Shown in pieces: positions 46,092-54,906 of a stretch of 64,000 bases of DNA (positions within the stretch are counted from its first letter, which is position 1; each line of letters begins with the position of its first letter). The position numbers and the translations under genes are program-made. The notes beneath the pieces were generated by a model, which did not search any database, had not been told where the DNA came from, and saw only the letters and a list, made by a program, of their open reading frames with translations. Source of the DNA: Planctomycetaceae bacterium (lineage in GTDB: Bacteria > Planctomycetota > Planctomycetia > Pirellulales > Pirellulaceae); the NCBI GenBank assembly GCA_018660825.1, contig JABJJO010000014.1, positions 1 through 64,000 of the forward strand, in the 5' to 3' direction.

Positions 46092-46720
46092 TGCTCAGTT
46101 CCCTTGGCGTACCACTCATTGAGCCTGGATGAAACCCAACTCATTTGTAATGTAAGTGCGGCAATACGGTTGTCGAGGAAATGGTAGATTGCCAAGGTTG
46201 GTAGGGCAACGATGAGGCCGAAGACAGTCGTTAATAAAGCAGTCCAGATTCCTGATGCGAGATCACTGGGTTGCACATAGCCGCGCGCTTGTTCGATCGC
46301 ATAGAACGCATCGACGAGACCACACACTGTTCCTAAGAGACCAATCATGGGGGCTAATGTGCCTATGACGGAAAGCCAGTTAATACGTCGCTCGAGAAAC
46401 GTGATTTGTTCAGATGCTTCTCGACCGACGATTTCGTCTCGCAATTCCTGTGACACATCGCCGTGTTGTAGTGCACAGCGGGCAATTGTTGCCAGCGGGA
46501 AGTTGATGGATTTGAGCCAGTGGATAATGTCTGCCGGTGATTGTGTGGCGAGGCGCCGTTCGAGCTTGGCGGTAAAATTATGGTAGTTTCCGCGGCGATA
46601 AACAAGCACGATCGTCCGCTCGATGGTCACGCAGACAGCAACGATGGAACAGAGTAGCAGCGGGTACATGACGAAACCACCCTGCTCAAACAATTGAAAA
46701 AGTGTTTTACCCCAAAACAT
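46088..46720 (-). CDS. exbB: ExbB/TolQ/MotA-family proton channel protein
   Basis: A 210-residue membrane protein with three helices: a first one near residues 12-33, and a pair in the second half (VIGTLAPMIGLLGTVCGLVDAF, then GIWTALLTTVFGLIVALPTLAIYHFL). The signature GTLAPMIGLLGTV and the Thr of the third helix fit TolQ/ExbB. It provides the pentameric scaffold around ExbD. It is divergent from tonB across a 458-bp region. Confidence 0.95.
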   Translation of the reverse strand: MFWGKTLFQLFEQGGFVMYPLLLCSIVAVCVTIERTIVLVYRRGNYHNFTAKLERRLATQSPADIIHWLKSINFPLATIARCALQHGDVSQELRDEIVGREASEQITFLERRINWLSVIGTLAPMIGLLGTVCGLVDAFYAIEQARGYVQPSDLASGIWTALLTTVFGLIVALPTLAIYHFLDNRIAALTLQMSWVSSRLNEWYAKGTEQ

Positions 46721-47178
46721 GCTCTTGTACTTCCTAGTCTTTTTTTCGTCCGCGTTTTTTTATGGTAAGTTGCTTGCGAGAAACGCGCTGACTCGCAAGC
46801 CTTGCATTGCTAGTGCTCATCAAAAGTGTACGTCCCGCCCGCGGAAATGCTCTTTTTGATTAGATTTTGTTCGTGGTATCAAAAAATATCCCAAAAGGAA
46901 ACGTTCTTATTGAGACTTAGTATCGAATCTTATAGGTTATGTCCGAATATGGTAGTAAATCGCTGGAATGTCAAGTGATTGATATAGTATTGCAGTGTTT
47001 AAAGGTATTTTGTGCTGAATATATGGGATACATTCATGTAGGTCATTGACATTGTGTCTCAATAGTATTATTTTGTGCCTGTAGACGCATTCGGGTGTGT
47101 ATTTATAATGTTCTGTTGGTGCTGCCCGCAATAGTTGTCGCGGGCAATGTTTCACGAATAGTACGTAAGGAATAGGTT
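46721..47178. other. Divergent exbB/tonB promoter region, 458 bp
   Basis: Between the minus-strand exbB and plus-strand tonB. No gene is supported. It contains a nine-base inverted repeat at 46772-46800 (next entry) and is otherwise AT-rich. A consensus Fur box was not found by eye, although an iron regulator would be expected here. Confidence 0.5.
46772..46800. repeat. Nine-base inverted repeat with 11-base loop
   Basis: GCTTGCGAG (46772-46780) and its complement CTCGCAAGC (46792-46800) form a perfect dyad. It lies 52 bases upstream of the exbB start in its leader or promoter. No T tract adjoins on the exbB strand in terminator position, so it could be an operator or an RNA hairpin in the exbB leader. 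Confidence 0.45.
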
Positions 47179-48006
47179 TTGGCCAAGCGAATAGTACAAC
47201 AGGACAGTTTGTTTTGCGTATTGCTCTTATTGAGCGCATTCGGCCATTTTGCGATAGGGTATATCGGATCTTCTGAAGATGTTACGCCGCCAAAAGTATT
47301 GGCTCGCGAGCAAGGTGAAAACGCGGTGCGAGTGCAGTTGGTATCGACTGTAAAACCAGCAGTGATGCCTGAGTTGCCGGAATTGCCACCGCAACCGAAA
47401 GTTTTGGTCGAGCCTCTTGATTCCGAAATAACTGATCGATCTGAGCAGCTGGATCGCCAGGATTTAGTCGACCGTCTTTCGTTGCCGCCTCAAAGTGCCG
47501 TCTCGGAATTCAGAGTGCCTGAGTCAAAGCCACAGCAGCGACACAATCCGGTGCAACAAAATTTGCTAGAGGAATCTCAACAAGCAAAGTTGGTACAGCG
47601 TGATGTGCAACTGCTCGATATTCCAATGGAACAGGCTGAAATGGTACCTATGGTGGAGCTTCGAGAAGGCAATGCCGAGACAGATTTGATCAATGAAGGG
47701 TCCCGTGGGGCAAAGGTTCCCCCTCAACTACACGCTGAAAACAAAGACCCAGCCTATCCGCCAGCACTGCTTGGTCGCAAGGTCGAGGGCCGTGTTGTAT
47801 TGCTGGTTACCGTGCTGCAGAGCGGTCGAGTTGGCAAGATTGTTGTCCATGAATCCTCAGGGCATAAAGAACTCGATGCCGCAGCTGGCACCGCAGTAGC
47901 TGATTGGCGATTTTCGCCAGGTACTCAAGGCGGCAAGGTTCAGGAAATGGCCGTGCTTGTCCCTGTTACCTTCAAGGTCGTAGAAGATAAACGCCGTCGT
48001 AAGTAA
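47179..48006 (+). CDS. tonB: TonB family protein
   Basis: A 275-residue protein starting at TTG 47179, preceded by AATAGG. It has an N-terminal membrane helix (LLLLSAFGHFAIGYIG), a Pro/Glu-rich spacer (VLVEPLDSEITDRSEQL and a later AEMVPMVELRE), and a C-terminal TonB_C domain with DPAYPPALLGRKVEGRVVLLVTVLQSGRVGKIVV and DWRFSPGTQGG. It transmits motor energy to TonB-dependent receptors by binding their TonB boxes. It is divergent from exbB and precedes hemP on the same strand by 142 bases. Confidence 0.92.
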   Translation: MAKRIVQQDSLFCVLLLLSAFGHFAIGYIGSSEDVTPPKVLAREQGENAVRVQLVSTVKPAVMPELPELPPQPKVLVEPLDSEITDRSEQLDRQDLVDRLSLPPQSAVSEFRVPESKPQQRHNPVQQNLLEESQQAKLVQRDVQLLDIPMEQAEMVPMVELREGNAETDLINEGSRGAKVPPQLHAENKDPAYPPALLGRKVEGRVVLLVTVLQSGRVGKIVVHESSGHKELDAAAGTAVADWRFSPGTQGGKVQEMAVLVPVTFKVVEDKRRRK

Positions 48007-48093
48007 AGGATGCTAGAAAAAACCCAATATTTATTTCCCTCCTTATTGATGCCTATAGTGTTGAATCAACACGAGATTAGAAAAAGACTCGAG

Positions 48094-48115
48094 GATAGTT
48101 CGTTATTGTACTATC
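48094..48115 (+). repeat. Six-base inverted repeat upstream of hemP
   Basis: GATAGT (48094-48099) and ACTATC (48110-48115) form a perfect dyad with a 10-base spacer, about 35 bases ahead of the hemP start. It could be a metal-regulator operator half-site pair or part of the tonB transcript tail. A Fur consensus is not matched. Confidence 0.35.
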
Positions 48116-48148
48116 TTTGAAAAACTAGGAATTATAGGTAATTATTTG

Positions 48149-48349
48149 ATGAACACAGCAGACGCATCCAAAAGCGACTCTAGCCCTTCTGAGCAGCGCC
48201 CCAGTGAGGATCAATCTGAGCAAGCAAAATCGCTTATTATAGAGTCACGTGATCTATTCCAAGGCAACAGTGTGATCCAAATTCGACATGGCGATAAAAT
48301 TTATACTTTACGCCAAACCCGCCTTGGAAAACTCATTCTAAACAAGTAA
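48149..48349 (+). CDS. hemP: Hemin uptake protein HemP
   Basis: A 66-residue protein with a polar, Ser/Glu-rich N-terminal half and the HemP core SRDLFQGNSVIQIRHGDKIYTLRQTRLGKLILNK. HemP is a small cytoplasmic protein common beside heme/iron receptors, whose activity in heme uptake regulation is incompletely understood. The ATG at 48149 follows a TTG one codon earlier at 48146. It is downstream of tonB, ahead of a bidirectional terminator. Confidence 0.93.
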   Translation: MNTADASKSDSSPSEQRPSEDQSEQAKSLIIESRDLFQGNSVIQIRHGDKIYTLRQTRLGKLILNK

Positions 48350-48433
48350 CCGATAGTGGGGCATAACAACACCTTCAGGTTGCGGTCTTCTTAATCGCCG
48401 TATTCTCACGTGCGGAAGCGGAAGTGTGACAAA

Positions 48434-48484
48434 AAAACCTGTGGAATTTATGCTGCCAAAGGCCGCGTTCATTCCACAGGTTTT
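48434..48484. terminator. Bidirectional terminator between hemP and the DUF1559 gene
   Basis: A perfect 14-base stem (AAAACCTGTGGAAT at 48434-48447 and ATTCCACAGGTTTT at 48471-48484) with a 23-base loop lies between convergent genes. A-run and T-run flank the two arms, serving both directions. Confidence 0.85.
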
Positions 48485-48550
48485 ATAAGAGTCGCTGCTA
48501 GCAAATGCTCAAAGCAAGCACCCAAATAGCAGTGTAACTTGAATTGTTAC

Positions 48551-49717
48551 TTAGGGCGTACCGTAATCACTTCCTTTAAGGATGTAATTTCTATTTGGCA
48601 TATTTGAATTCGGAGTATCTGGAGTCATGAGAGCTTGGTATATCGTGTACTCAATGTCTTCATTTAGGAATTGAGTATGACCATCCGCAAAGACTGCATT
48701 GACACCACCAGTGTGCATACTTGAAGGTCGAGCCATCACGCCATTTCGAAAGAAAGGAATTATGTTCGGATATTTTTGTGCTAGGTAAGCTGCACTTAAG
48801 TCGTCTTGGTTGACGGTTTCATCATCTAAGGCCCCGTGTCCATTAATCAAATGTGTATGAATTGAATTTAACGGTTCGGTCGAATCCATTTCGTTAATTG
48901 GTTGCCAGTACATTACATTGTCAAATTTCGCTGTCGGACCTGTCATTCGACCGTTAGCAATATTTTGTACTGTACTTAGAGTTGTGGGCATGTCTTTAAA
49001 AGTATCAATAACAGAAGGTCCAAATCCAGACTTGCAATAGTAAGTGGCCTGCATGTTTTCGCTCAGTAGCAATGTTTGGGTGGCTCCATCAAAGAGATCC
49101 GTTGCCCGAAATGACAAGGTTGGCTTTAAAACCAAATCGAGGAAAATGCCATCCGCTTTGCGCTGATTAGTACCGTAAAAGGGCATTCCTGCATTTGCAA
49201 CGTAAGACGTTTCCGGCAACGGTAGGCCAGACGGGGAGATACCGTTTCCCAGCGATACATCAGATGGACAAAGCAAGTTGTTGATACCGGGTATGTCATT
49301 AGAGCTTGATATTCCATTCCGGAGCAATGGATTCTTCAGCGATTCTTTATACACTCTTTTATTGGGACTATTCCATTGCTTATAAACAGCTGACTGATCT
49401 ATATATGGCATTAAAACGGTCGTCCAAGATACTGGTCTATTTACCACTCCAGATGTTCCACTGCCGAAGCGGTTTTTAGCGATAATCTCGGAACTACCTG
49501 GAAAGCGCGACTTGGATTGTTGAAAAGCTAAGGTCGCCAATCCTAATTGACGTAAGTTATTCGCACACTGGGCAGTGCGAGCACTTGCACGGACCATTCC
49601 AATAGCCGGAAGTAATAGCCCAGCTAGGACAGCAATAATTGAAATTACTACTAACAATTCGATTAACGTAAAACCACCAGTGGATTTTTTACGATTGAGT
49701 CTCGATGATAATAACAT
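48551..49717 (-). CDS. DUF1559 prepilin-like protein
   Basis: A 388-residue type IV pilin-like protein. The N-terminus has the prepilin cleavage/methylation motif GGFTLIELLVVISIIAVLAGLLLPA after a short basic leader (MLLSSRLNRKKST), cleaved before Phe by prepilin peptidase. The body is the planctomycete DUF1559 domain, with CANNLRQLGLATLAFQQS and a C-terminal NAVFADGHTQFLNED. These are very numerous in planctomycetes, probably surface pseudopilins. The stop is 66 bases from the terminator. A 342-bp region lies upstream. Confidence 0.94.
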   Translation of the reverse strand: MLLSSRLNRKKSTGGFTLIELLVVISIIAVLAGLLLPAIGMVRASARTAQCANNLRQLGLATLAFQQSKSRFPGSSEIIAKNRFGSGTSGVVNRPVSWTTVLMPYIDQSAVYKQWNSPNKRVYKESLKNPLLRNGISSSNDIPGINNLLCPSDVSLGNGISPSGLPLPETSYVANAGMPFYGTNQRKADGIFLDLVLKPTLSFRATDLFDGATQTLLLSENMQATYYCKSGFGPSVIDTFKDMPTTLSTVQNIANGRMTGPTAKFDNVMYWQPINEMDSTEPLNSIHTHLINGHGALDDETVNQDDLSAAYLAQKYPNIIPFFRNGVMARPSSMHTGGVNAVFADGHTQFLNEDIEYTIYQALMTPDTPNSNMPNRNYILKGSDYGTP

Positions 49718-50059
49718 TTTGCTAAGCGATCCAAAAAAAGTGTTGTTTATATGTACGTTATAAATCTAACCTGATTATTATAAGTTCGATTAAATTATAG
49801 GTTGTAGTATCGACATAGGAAAGATAAATACTAAGATTCTTTTTTCTGTGTTGTCGTCAGAAGGCGTTTGTGCTTGGTAAAAAAACACAAAACACCTTTG
49901 ACAACCGAATCTATAAATATAATCGGCGAATTAGAGCCTCCACTATCTTGTAACTAAGAAAAACATCTCCTTACCCGCCAATTTGAGAGCACAAAAATAG
50001 AACATTTATCAAATTCTTTTTGTTTATATAGAGTCGCTTTGTTGAAAACAACTCGCCCG
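49718..50059. other. Intergenic region, 342 bp
   Basis: No gene is supported between the tadA stop and the DUF1559 start (both on the minus strand). An imperfect hairpin (GTTGTC with GACAAC, near 49853-49904) surrounds an A-rich loop; its T run on the minus strand is inside the loop, so it is not a normal terminator. The region is strongly AT-rich and carries the DUF1559 promoter. Confidence 0.45.
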
Positions 50060-50581
50060 CTAGTTATCTAGCTTTCGCAGTGCTCGAAAAAAGTCGGTAA
50101 GAATAGCACCACATGGCTCGGCAAGTACTCCGCGGACGATTGCTGCTTGATGATTCAAGCGACTGTCATTGAGCAATTGATACATCGACTCGACGGCTCC
50201 ACCTTTAGGGTCCACAGCGCCATACACAACCAACGGTATTCGGGACTGAAGAATTGCTCCGCTACACATCGTACACGGCTCTAGCGTCACATACATCGTG
50301 CAGTCTTCTAGACGCCAATCGCCGACCGCCTCGGCTGCCTGGGTAATCGCGATCATCTCAGCATGAGCCGTCGCATCATGCAACTGTTCGCATTGGTTAT
50401 GAGCCGCTGCAATGACACTACCTTGCTTCACAATAACAGCGCCAACAGGTACTTCTTTAAGTTCACCCGCATAGTGTGCTTGCTGTAGCGCCAACTGCAT
50501 GAAGTGTTCGTGTGTTACCCAAGCCGCGAGCTCATCATCGGTAAGCACCTTGTTTTCGGCGTTGGGGTTATCCTGAATCAC
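50060..50581 (-). CDS. tadA: tRNA adenosine deaminase
   Basis: A 173-residue deaminase of the TadA group. The zinc-binding motif HAE is at residues 73-75 and the second motif PCTMC at 102-106 (Cys103, Cys106), with the VPVGAVIVKQGSVIAAAHNQ region before them. It deaminates adenosine-34 to inosine in tRNA-Arg(ACG). An N-terminal extension of about 25 residues precedes the catalytic domain; a later ATG (residue 28) gives a length nearer to the family. It follows the DUF1080 gene by 17 bases on the same strand. Confidence 0.95.
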   Translation of the reverse strand: MIQDNPNAENKVLTDDELAAWVTHEHFMQLALQQAHYAGELKEVPVGAVIVKQGSVIAAAHNQCEQLHDATAHAEMIAITQAAEAVGDWRLEDCTMYVTLEPCTMCSGAILQSRIPLVVYGAVDPKGGAVESMYQLLNDSRLNHQAAIVRGVLAEPCGAILTDFFRALRKLDN

Positions 50582-50598
50582 AACAAATCCTTTGTTGA

Positions 50599-51258
50599 CT
50601 ACTTTGGTTGTTTAACTTTGAGTTCACGAAGGCGGATGTTCTTAAGCGCCGCTCGTGTCTCCCATGTCGCAAAACCAAGTGGTTGGTTTAGATTGACTTC
50701 ATTACGCGTCGTTATTGTTCGTCCTTCAATGTCTTGATAAACCACGAGTTTGCGATTGATCCAGCAGCGAATCTGATGAGGTTCAACCCGTACTCGGACT
50801 CGATACCACTTGTTGTTATCGAACGTCATATAACGAGTCGTTTCGTTTTCAGAGGCATCGAGCCCATCTAGACTTGAAAGGCCTACCACAGCGCCACCCC
50901 ACCCACCGACAATAAAACTGCAGTAGGAGTCGGCGACGGGAAACGTCATGCCGCAAAAGAAATCATTACCGTCGAGTTTGATGGCATCTACACGTATCTC
51001 GTAGTTTGTTTTGGGTAAGGCCTTGCCGGTATAGGTAACGCCAGACATGGAATAACCGAATTCCATTAAAATTTGCCCCTTTGTTACTTGGACATCTCCC
51101 TCGCCACCATAGTTCGTCTTCTTCCAGTTCTTCATTGTCTTGCCATCAAACAAACTGCGCCACTTTTGGGAACCTTGTTCGCCTTGCCCCTGCGCGGAAA
51201 TTGGAGCAATACATAACAAGAACAAGAGCCATTTGATGCTGGTATTTAATCGAAGCAT
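50599..51258 (-). CDS. Secreted DUF1080 protein
   Basis: A 219-residue secreted protein with a signal peptide (MLRLNTSIKWLLFLLCIAPISAQ). DUF1080 (3-keto-disaccharide hydrolase domain) features are present: FDGKTMKNWKK, an AIKLDGNDFFCGMTFPV core, and WYRVRVRVEPHQIRCWINRK and ALKNIRLREL at the end. The domain has a concanavalin-like beta-sandwich and is abundant in planctomycetes; some members act on 3-keto-sugars. It is 91 bases downstream of btuB on the same strand and 17 bases ahead of tadA, so partial co-transcription is possible. Confidence 0.92.
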   Translation of the reverse strand: MLRLNTSIKWLLFLLCIAPISAQGQGEQGSQKWRSLFDGKTMKNWKKTNYGGEGDVQVTKGQILMEFGYSMSGVTYTGKALPKTNYEIRVDAIKLDGNDFFCGMTFPVADSYCSFIVGGWGGAVVGLSSLDGLDASENETTRYMTFDNNKWYRVRVRVEPHQIRCWINRKLVVYQDIEGRTITTRNEVNLNQPLGFATWETRAALKNIRLRELKVKQPK

Positions 51259-51349
51259 GGGGAACCGTAGGGGGTGTGCGGAAGTTGCGGTTATATCGTG
51301 CCTATATTCTAAGGCAAAACGACGACGGATGACATTACAACGTGCGCGC

Positions 51350-53320
51350 TTATCTAGTCAACGTCAGGCCGGCTTGAACGGTAGCGCCGGGAGTGCCGAA
51401 GCCGTAGATTTCTTCGTACGATTCGTTGGTGATATTCTGCGCTCGGACAAAAAACAACCATTGCTCGTCAATTTGATGATTCGCATGCAGATTAAGTAAC
51501 ATGAAATGTTCTAGCTGCGTTTGAGCCAGTCCAGGGGGATTATCCAAGCGGCTGCCGTTGTACCCCAGCGAGAAACCGATTTCAGTTTTGTTGTTGCTGA
51601 GAGCACGCGTCAAAGCAATATGGGCTCGGTGCCTAGGTCGTCGCAGCAGTTCTGCACCAGTACTACGGTCAATGGTGTCGGTGAGGGTATAGTTGGCATC
51701 GATGCGCGTTTGCTCATTGAATTGCCAAGCTAGAGAAACTTCGACTCCGGCTGAACGCGCCTGCCCAACATTGTCCAAAATAAACAAACTTGGATTCCAG
51801 ACAATTAAATCCTCAAAGTCATTACGAAAATAAGTAACATCAGCCAGTACGGTTTCGTCAAACAGCGAGCGTGTGTAGCCAACTTCCCAACCCTTGCTGG
51901 TCTCGGGTCGCAAATCAGGATTGCCAAACGCGAAGAGGTTTTCGGCTAATGCCGGAGCTCGAAATCCGCTGCCTAGTGAGGCATGCAACTTATCGATTTC
52001 GTTTAAATAGTAGACGCTATTAAGACGATAGGTGTTGGCTTGTCCGGCTGTGCTGTAGTCGTCCCAACGGACACCCACTGTGGCGTGCCAATTATCTCGC
52101 AGGGTCATCTGGTTTTGTAGAAACACGGCCGCGTTGGTTTGGTTGTCCAATGGGTTGTGTTCACTTTCAGCCTCTTCATGTTCATAGATTGACCCGACGG
52201 TTAATAAATTGTAATCGTTGACAACGTAATTTGCTTGATAGTCTACCGTGCGACGTTGACCTTGAAAGAAGGAGTCAAAGAACGCATTGGGCACAGCCGT
52301 ATCAATGCGTTGATAATCTGTCAAACTAAATCCAATTCGGTGTTCTAAACGGCCCGCCATTGCTGTCTTGGAAATCTGAATGCGATTCGAGAAATTCCGA
52401 GTGAGGTTCGCTCGTATTAGATTGTCCACTGGGTTCGGTTCACCAAAGGTCCAGTCATCGACTTCGACATCGGCAGAAGTATAGCGAAAGACATAATCGA
52501 TATTCAGTGTTTCCGATGGGTTCCATCCGAAACGTCCTGATAGGGTGCCGACGTCAAAGTCGTCACGCTCGTTGTTTCCAAACCGAGCGGCAGCTTGAGA
52601 GACACTATGCGTGTCGAGGTAGGAGCCACCGATGCTGTAGTATGAGTCGTCATCGCCACCACTGTAGCGTAGGCTCTGAAAGCTCGTCCCCAGACTGCCA
52701 CCGTAAGCCGATAGTCTCATTTTCTGAGGCCCGTTGCCACGTTTGGTGATGATATTTATGACGCCGCCAATCGCATCGCTTCCATACAGAACACTTTGTG
52801 GTCCGCGTAGTATTTCAATCCGTTCAATGTTATCTGTGGTGAGGTTGCCAAAATCAAAAGCTCGCGAAGCGCTCGATGGATCATTTAAAGGAATACCGTC
52901 TAGCAATACTTTGGTGTGGGCAGAATTAGATCCACGGAGAAAAAGCGAAGTCAGTGAACCGTTGCCACCACTGCGAGCCGTCGTAATGCCTAGCTGGTTT
53001 CGCAATGCCTCTAAAGCAGTCGTATGTCCAGACCTTTCGAGATCGTCAGACCCGATAATGGTAATTGAGTTACCGTTAGTGCGTTGACTAGTGGCTAACC
53101 CTCCGGGCGACAATATTGTATTGCTGTTTAAGGGCTTACGAGGAAATGAACCAGGACGTCCTATAACAACGGTTTCCGGAAGCATCTCGGGAGCGGTTTC
53201 ACTTGGTACCGTTGGAGGTGCGGTAGCATCCTGTGAAAATGCGTTGACATGGATTGTGATGATGATTCCGAGGACGGTACATATCGACCTCAGTAAACCG
53301 GTAAGCTGGTTTTTACGCAT
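51350..53320 (-). CDS. btuB: TonB-dependent cobalamin receptor (BtuB-like)
   Basis: An outer-membrane receptor of about 656 residues. The ATG at 53320 is preferred over an in-frame GTG/other start at 53407 because that earlier start lies inside the riboswitch aptamer. From 53320 the protein begins with a signal peptide (MRKNQLTGLLRSICTVLGIIITIHVNA). A TonB box-like PETVVIGRP follows, then a plug (RSGGNGSLTSLFLRGSNSAHTKVLLDGIPLNDPS) and a 22-strand-type barrel ending NITNESYEEIYGFGTPG. The plug and C-terminus resemble BtuB, and the upstream riboswitch supports a cobalamin ligand. TonB/ExbBD needed for uptake are encoded at 45.7-48.0 kb. Confidence 0.93.
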   Translation of the reverse strand: MRKNQLTGLLRSICTVLGIIITIHVNAFSQDATAPPTVPSETAPEMLPETVVIGRPGSFPRKPLNSNTILSPGGLATSQRTNGNSITIIGSDDLERSGHTTALEALRNQLGITTARSGGNGSLTSLFLRGSNSAHTKVLLDGIPLNDPSSASRAFDFGNLTTDNIERIEILRGPQSVLYGSDAIGGVINIITKRGNGPQKMRLSAYGGSLGTSFQSLRYSGGDDDSYYSIGGSYLDTHSVSQAAARFGNNERDDFDVGTLSGRFGWNPSETLNIDYVFRYTSADVEVDDWTFGEPNPVDNLIRANLTRNFSNRIQISKTAMAGRLEHRIGFSLTDYQRIDTAVPNAFFDSFFQGQRRTVDYQANYVVNDYNLLTVGSIYEHEEAESEHNPLDNQTNAAVFLQNQMTLRDNWHATVGVRWDDYSTAGQANTYRLNSVYYLNEIDKLHASLGSGFRAPALAENLFAFGNPDLRPETSKGWEVGYTRSLFDETVLADVTYFRNDFEDLIVWNPSLFILDNVGQARSAGVEVSLAWQFNEQTRIDANYTLTDTIDRSTGAELLRRPRHRAHIALTRALSNNKTEIGFSLGYNGSRLDNPPGLAQTQLEHFMLLNLHANHQIDEQWLFFVRAQNITNESYEEIYGFGTPGATVQAGLTLTR

Positions 53321-53330
53321 AATATTAGCT

Positions 53331-53348
53331 CGCTGTATTCCCGCAGCG
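53331..53348 (-). promoter_or_regulatory. Hairpin between riboswitch and btuB start
   Basis: CGCTG and CAGCG (53331-53335, 53344-53348) can pair with an eight-base loop, ending about ten bases before the btuB ATG. No T run follows, so this could be part of an expression platform that sequesters the ribosome-binding region rather than a terminator. This is inference from position. Confidence 0.45.
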
Positions 53349-53369
53349 CCTTTACCGTTATTGATGCAA

Positions 53370-53520
53370 TCCAAAACAGCAGATATCCTGACTTCCGGTT
53401 TCACCAATGCCCGGCCCCTTCCCAGCGTTACGCCAGTGGGCTAATTGCAGAAATTGTTGCCGGTTACAGTCGCGGGAACGGTGGGAGAATTGCACTCCGC
53501 TTCCCTGCTGTGAATTGATG
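53370..53520 (-). promoter_or_regulatory. Cobalamin riboswitch
   Basis: Read on the minus strand, the leader of btuB contains the conserved cobalamin-aptamer elements in order: GGGAAGCGGAGTG with ATTCTCCCAC (53484-53506), CCCGCGACTGTAA (53464-53476), a GCCCACTGG...TGGGAAGG arm (about 53415-53440), and the B12 box AGTCAGGATATCTGCTG (53377-53393, usually AGCCAGGAGACCTGCC). The aptamer binds adenosylcobalamin or a related corrinoid and lowers btuB expression when B12 is plentiful. The 5-prime limit is approximate and may extend toward 53560. Confidence 0.95.
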
Positions 53521-53663
53521 TAGTTATGTAAGAACGATCATGTTGTCCCTGGTTCTCAATACATTTAAAACATGTAATGCACTGAGTATTGAAACTATTG
53601 AAACATCGACTCGTTTTGGCGTGTTGCTGCAGTTTATTTAGGCAGACTGTGAAGGAACGTTGA

Positions 53664-54848
53664 TTACCGCTCAGTGGCAGTTAGGTTTTTCCAGCTCTTA
53701 ATCAGTTCGGTTGCACCAGCAAGAACTTCGGCGGGCGTTGTAAACCAACCAAGACTCAAACGGACCGTCCCTTGGGCCACATTGGCTGGGAGCCCGATCG
53801 CACGTAGCGTGTCGGACATTTTCGTTTGTCCACTATGGCAGGCTGCCCCTGTCGATGCGCAGACATGCGGGGTTGCTGCCAGAAGCTGTTCACCTGTTAC
53901 GCCAGGGAAATTGACACTGAGCGTATTCGGCAAACGTTTCATTCGGTCTTCGCTGGGGTCATCATATTGCCCATTGACGCTAATGGTTCCATGGGTGCCC
54001 AACGTCAGCAGACTCAATAAGTCATCGCGCATCTCGGCGATTGTATTTTGATGTCCACGCGGGTTAACCATGAGCATTTCACAAGCAGCACCTAAGCCAA
54101 TCCAATAGGGAGTATTCTCTGTTCCAGCGCGAACGCCATTCTCATGATTCGCACCATGAATCAATGATTCTAGTTTGATTCCATTACGAATAAACAATGC
54201 GCCGACACCTTTGGGTGCATATAGTTTGTGTCCAGCGAGTGTTAGAAAATCGACTTGTAGTTCATTCACATCGACATCGATTTTCCCCAGACTCTGAGCG
54301 GCATCGGAATGGCACAAAACTTCGTGGTGATGGCAGAGGTCAGCGATTTCTCGGATCGGTTGAATAGCTCCGATCTCGTTGTTTGCATGCATGATACTAA
54401 CAAGTCGAGTATCATCACACATCGCTTGTTCAATAACACTTGGGTCGATGACGCCTTTGGCATTACAGCCAACTCGTGTAACGCGGACCCCTAAATCCTC
54501 TAGGTACGCTGCTGGTTGCTGAATCGCAGGGTGTTCAAACTCGGAAATGATCAGATGACCAGAGAGCAGTCCTGCACGACCTAATTGACGATCGAGAAAG
54601 ATTCCTTTGAGGACATGGTTATTACTTTCACTACCACCGGAAGTAAACGTAATTTCGTGTGGAGCTGCGCCCAAAAATGAGGCGACGTGGCCTCGAGCGG
54701 TATCAATAACATCACCGAGTTGAGTCCCTTTGATGTGTGAGCTTGAAGGGTTCCCAAAATACTCGGTCAAGAACGGCAGCATTGCTTCATAAACAACTGG
54801 CGCGATAGGTGTTGTGGCATTGTTATCTAAATAAGCCACTTCAGTCAT
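53664..54848 (-). CDS. Cysteine desulfurase (NifS/IscS family)
   Basis: A 394-residue PLP enzyme with YLDNNATTP at residues 6-14, a TSGGSESNNHVLKG block, HANNEIG, SDAAQSLGKIDVDV and the PLP Lys208 in AGHKLYAPKGVG. The active-site Cys337 lies in STGAACHSG, the short loop of NifS/IscS group I. It transfers sulfane sulfur from cysteine for Fe-S clusters or tRNA thiolation. It is downstream of a TPR gene (58 bases) and ppdK on the same strand; no iscU/sufB is adjacent, so its target pathway is open. Confidence 0.94.
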   Translation of the reverse strand: MTEVAYLDNNATTPIAPVVYEAMLPFLTEYFGNPSSSHIKGTQLGDVIDTARGHVASFLGAAPHEITFTSGGSESNNHVLKGIFLDRQLGRAGLLSGHLIISEFEHPAIQQPAAYLEDLGVRVTRVGCNAKGVIDPSVIEQAMCDDTRLVSIMHANNEIGAIQPIREIADLCHHHEVLCHSDAAQSLGKIDVDVNELQVDFLTLAGHKLYAPKGVGALFIRNGIKLESLIHGANHENGVRAGTENTPYWIGLGAACEMLMVNPRGHQNTIAEMRDDLLSLLTLGTHGTISVNGQYDDPSEDRMKRLPNTLSVNFPGVTGEQLLAATPHVCASTGAACHSGQTKMSDTLRAIGLPANVAQGTVRLSLGWFTTPAEVLAGATELIKSWKNLTATER

Positions 54849-54906
54849 AGCAATTCCGATCTATGGATTCATCGTGTTTTATCACGATCGAACGCAACAA
54901 TGAACG

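Noticed and set aside
49853-49904. Possible terminator downstream of tadA
   Set aside because: The T run falls in the loop rather than after the second stem arm.
53321-53407. N-terminal extension of the btuB frame
   Set aside because: It lies in the riboswitch and its translation is not a signal peptide.
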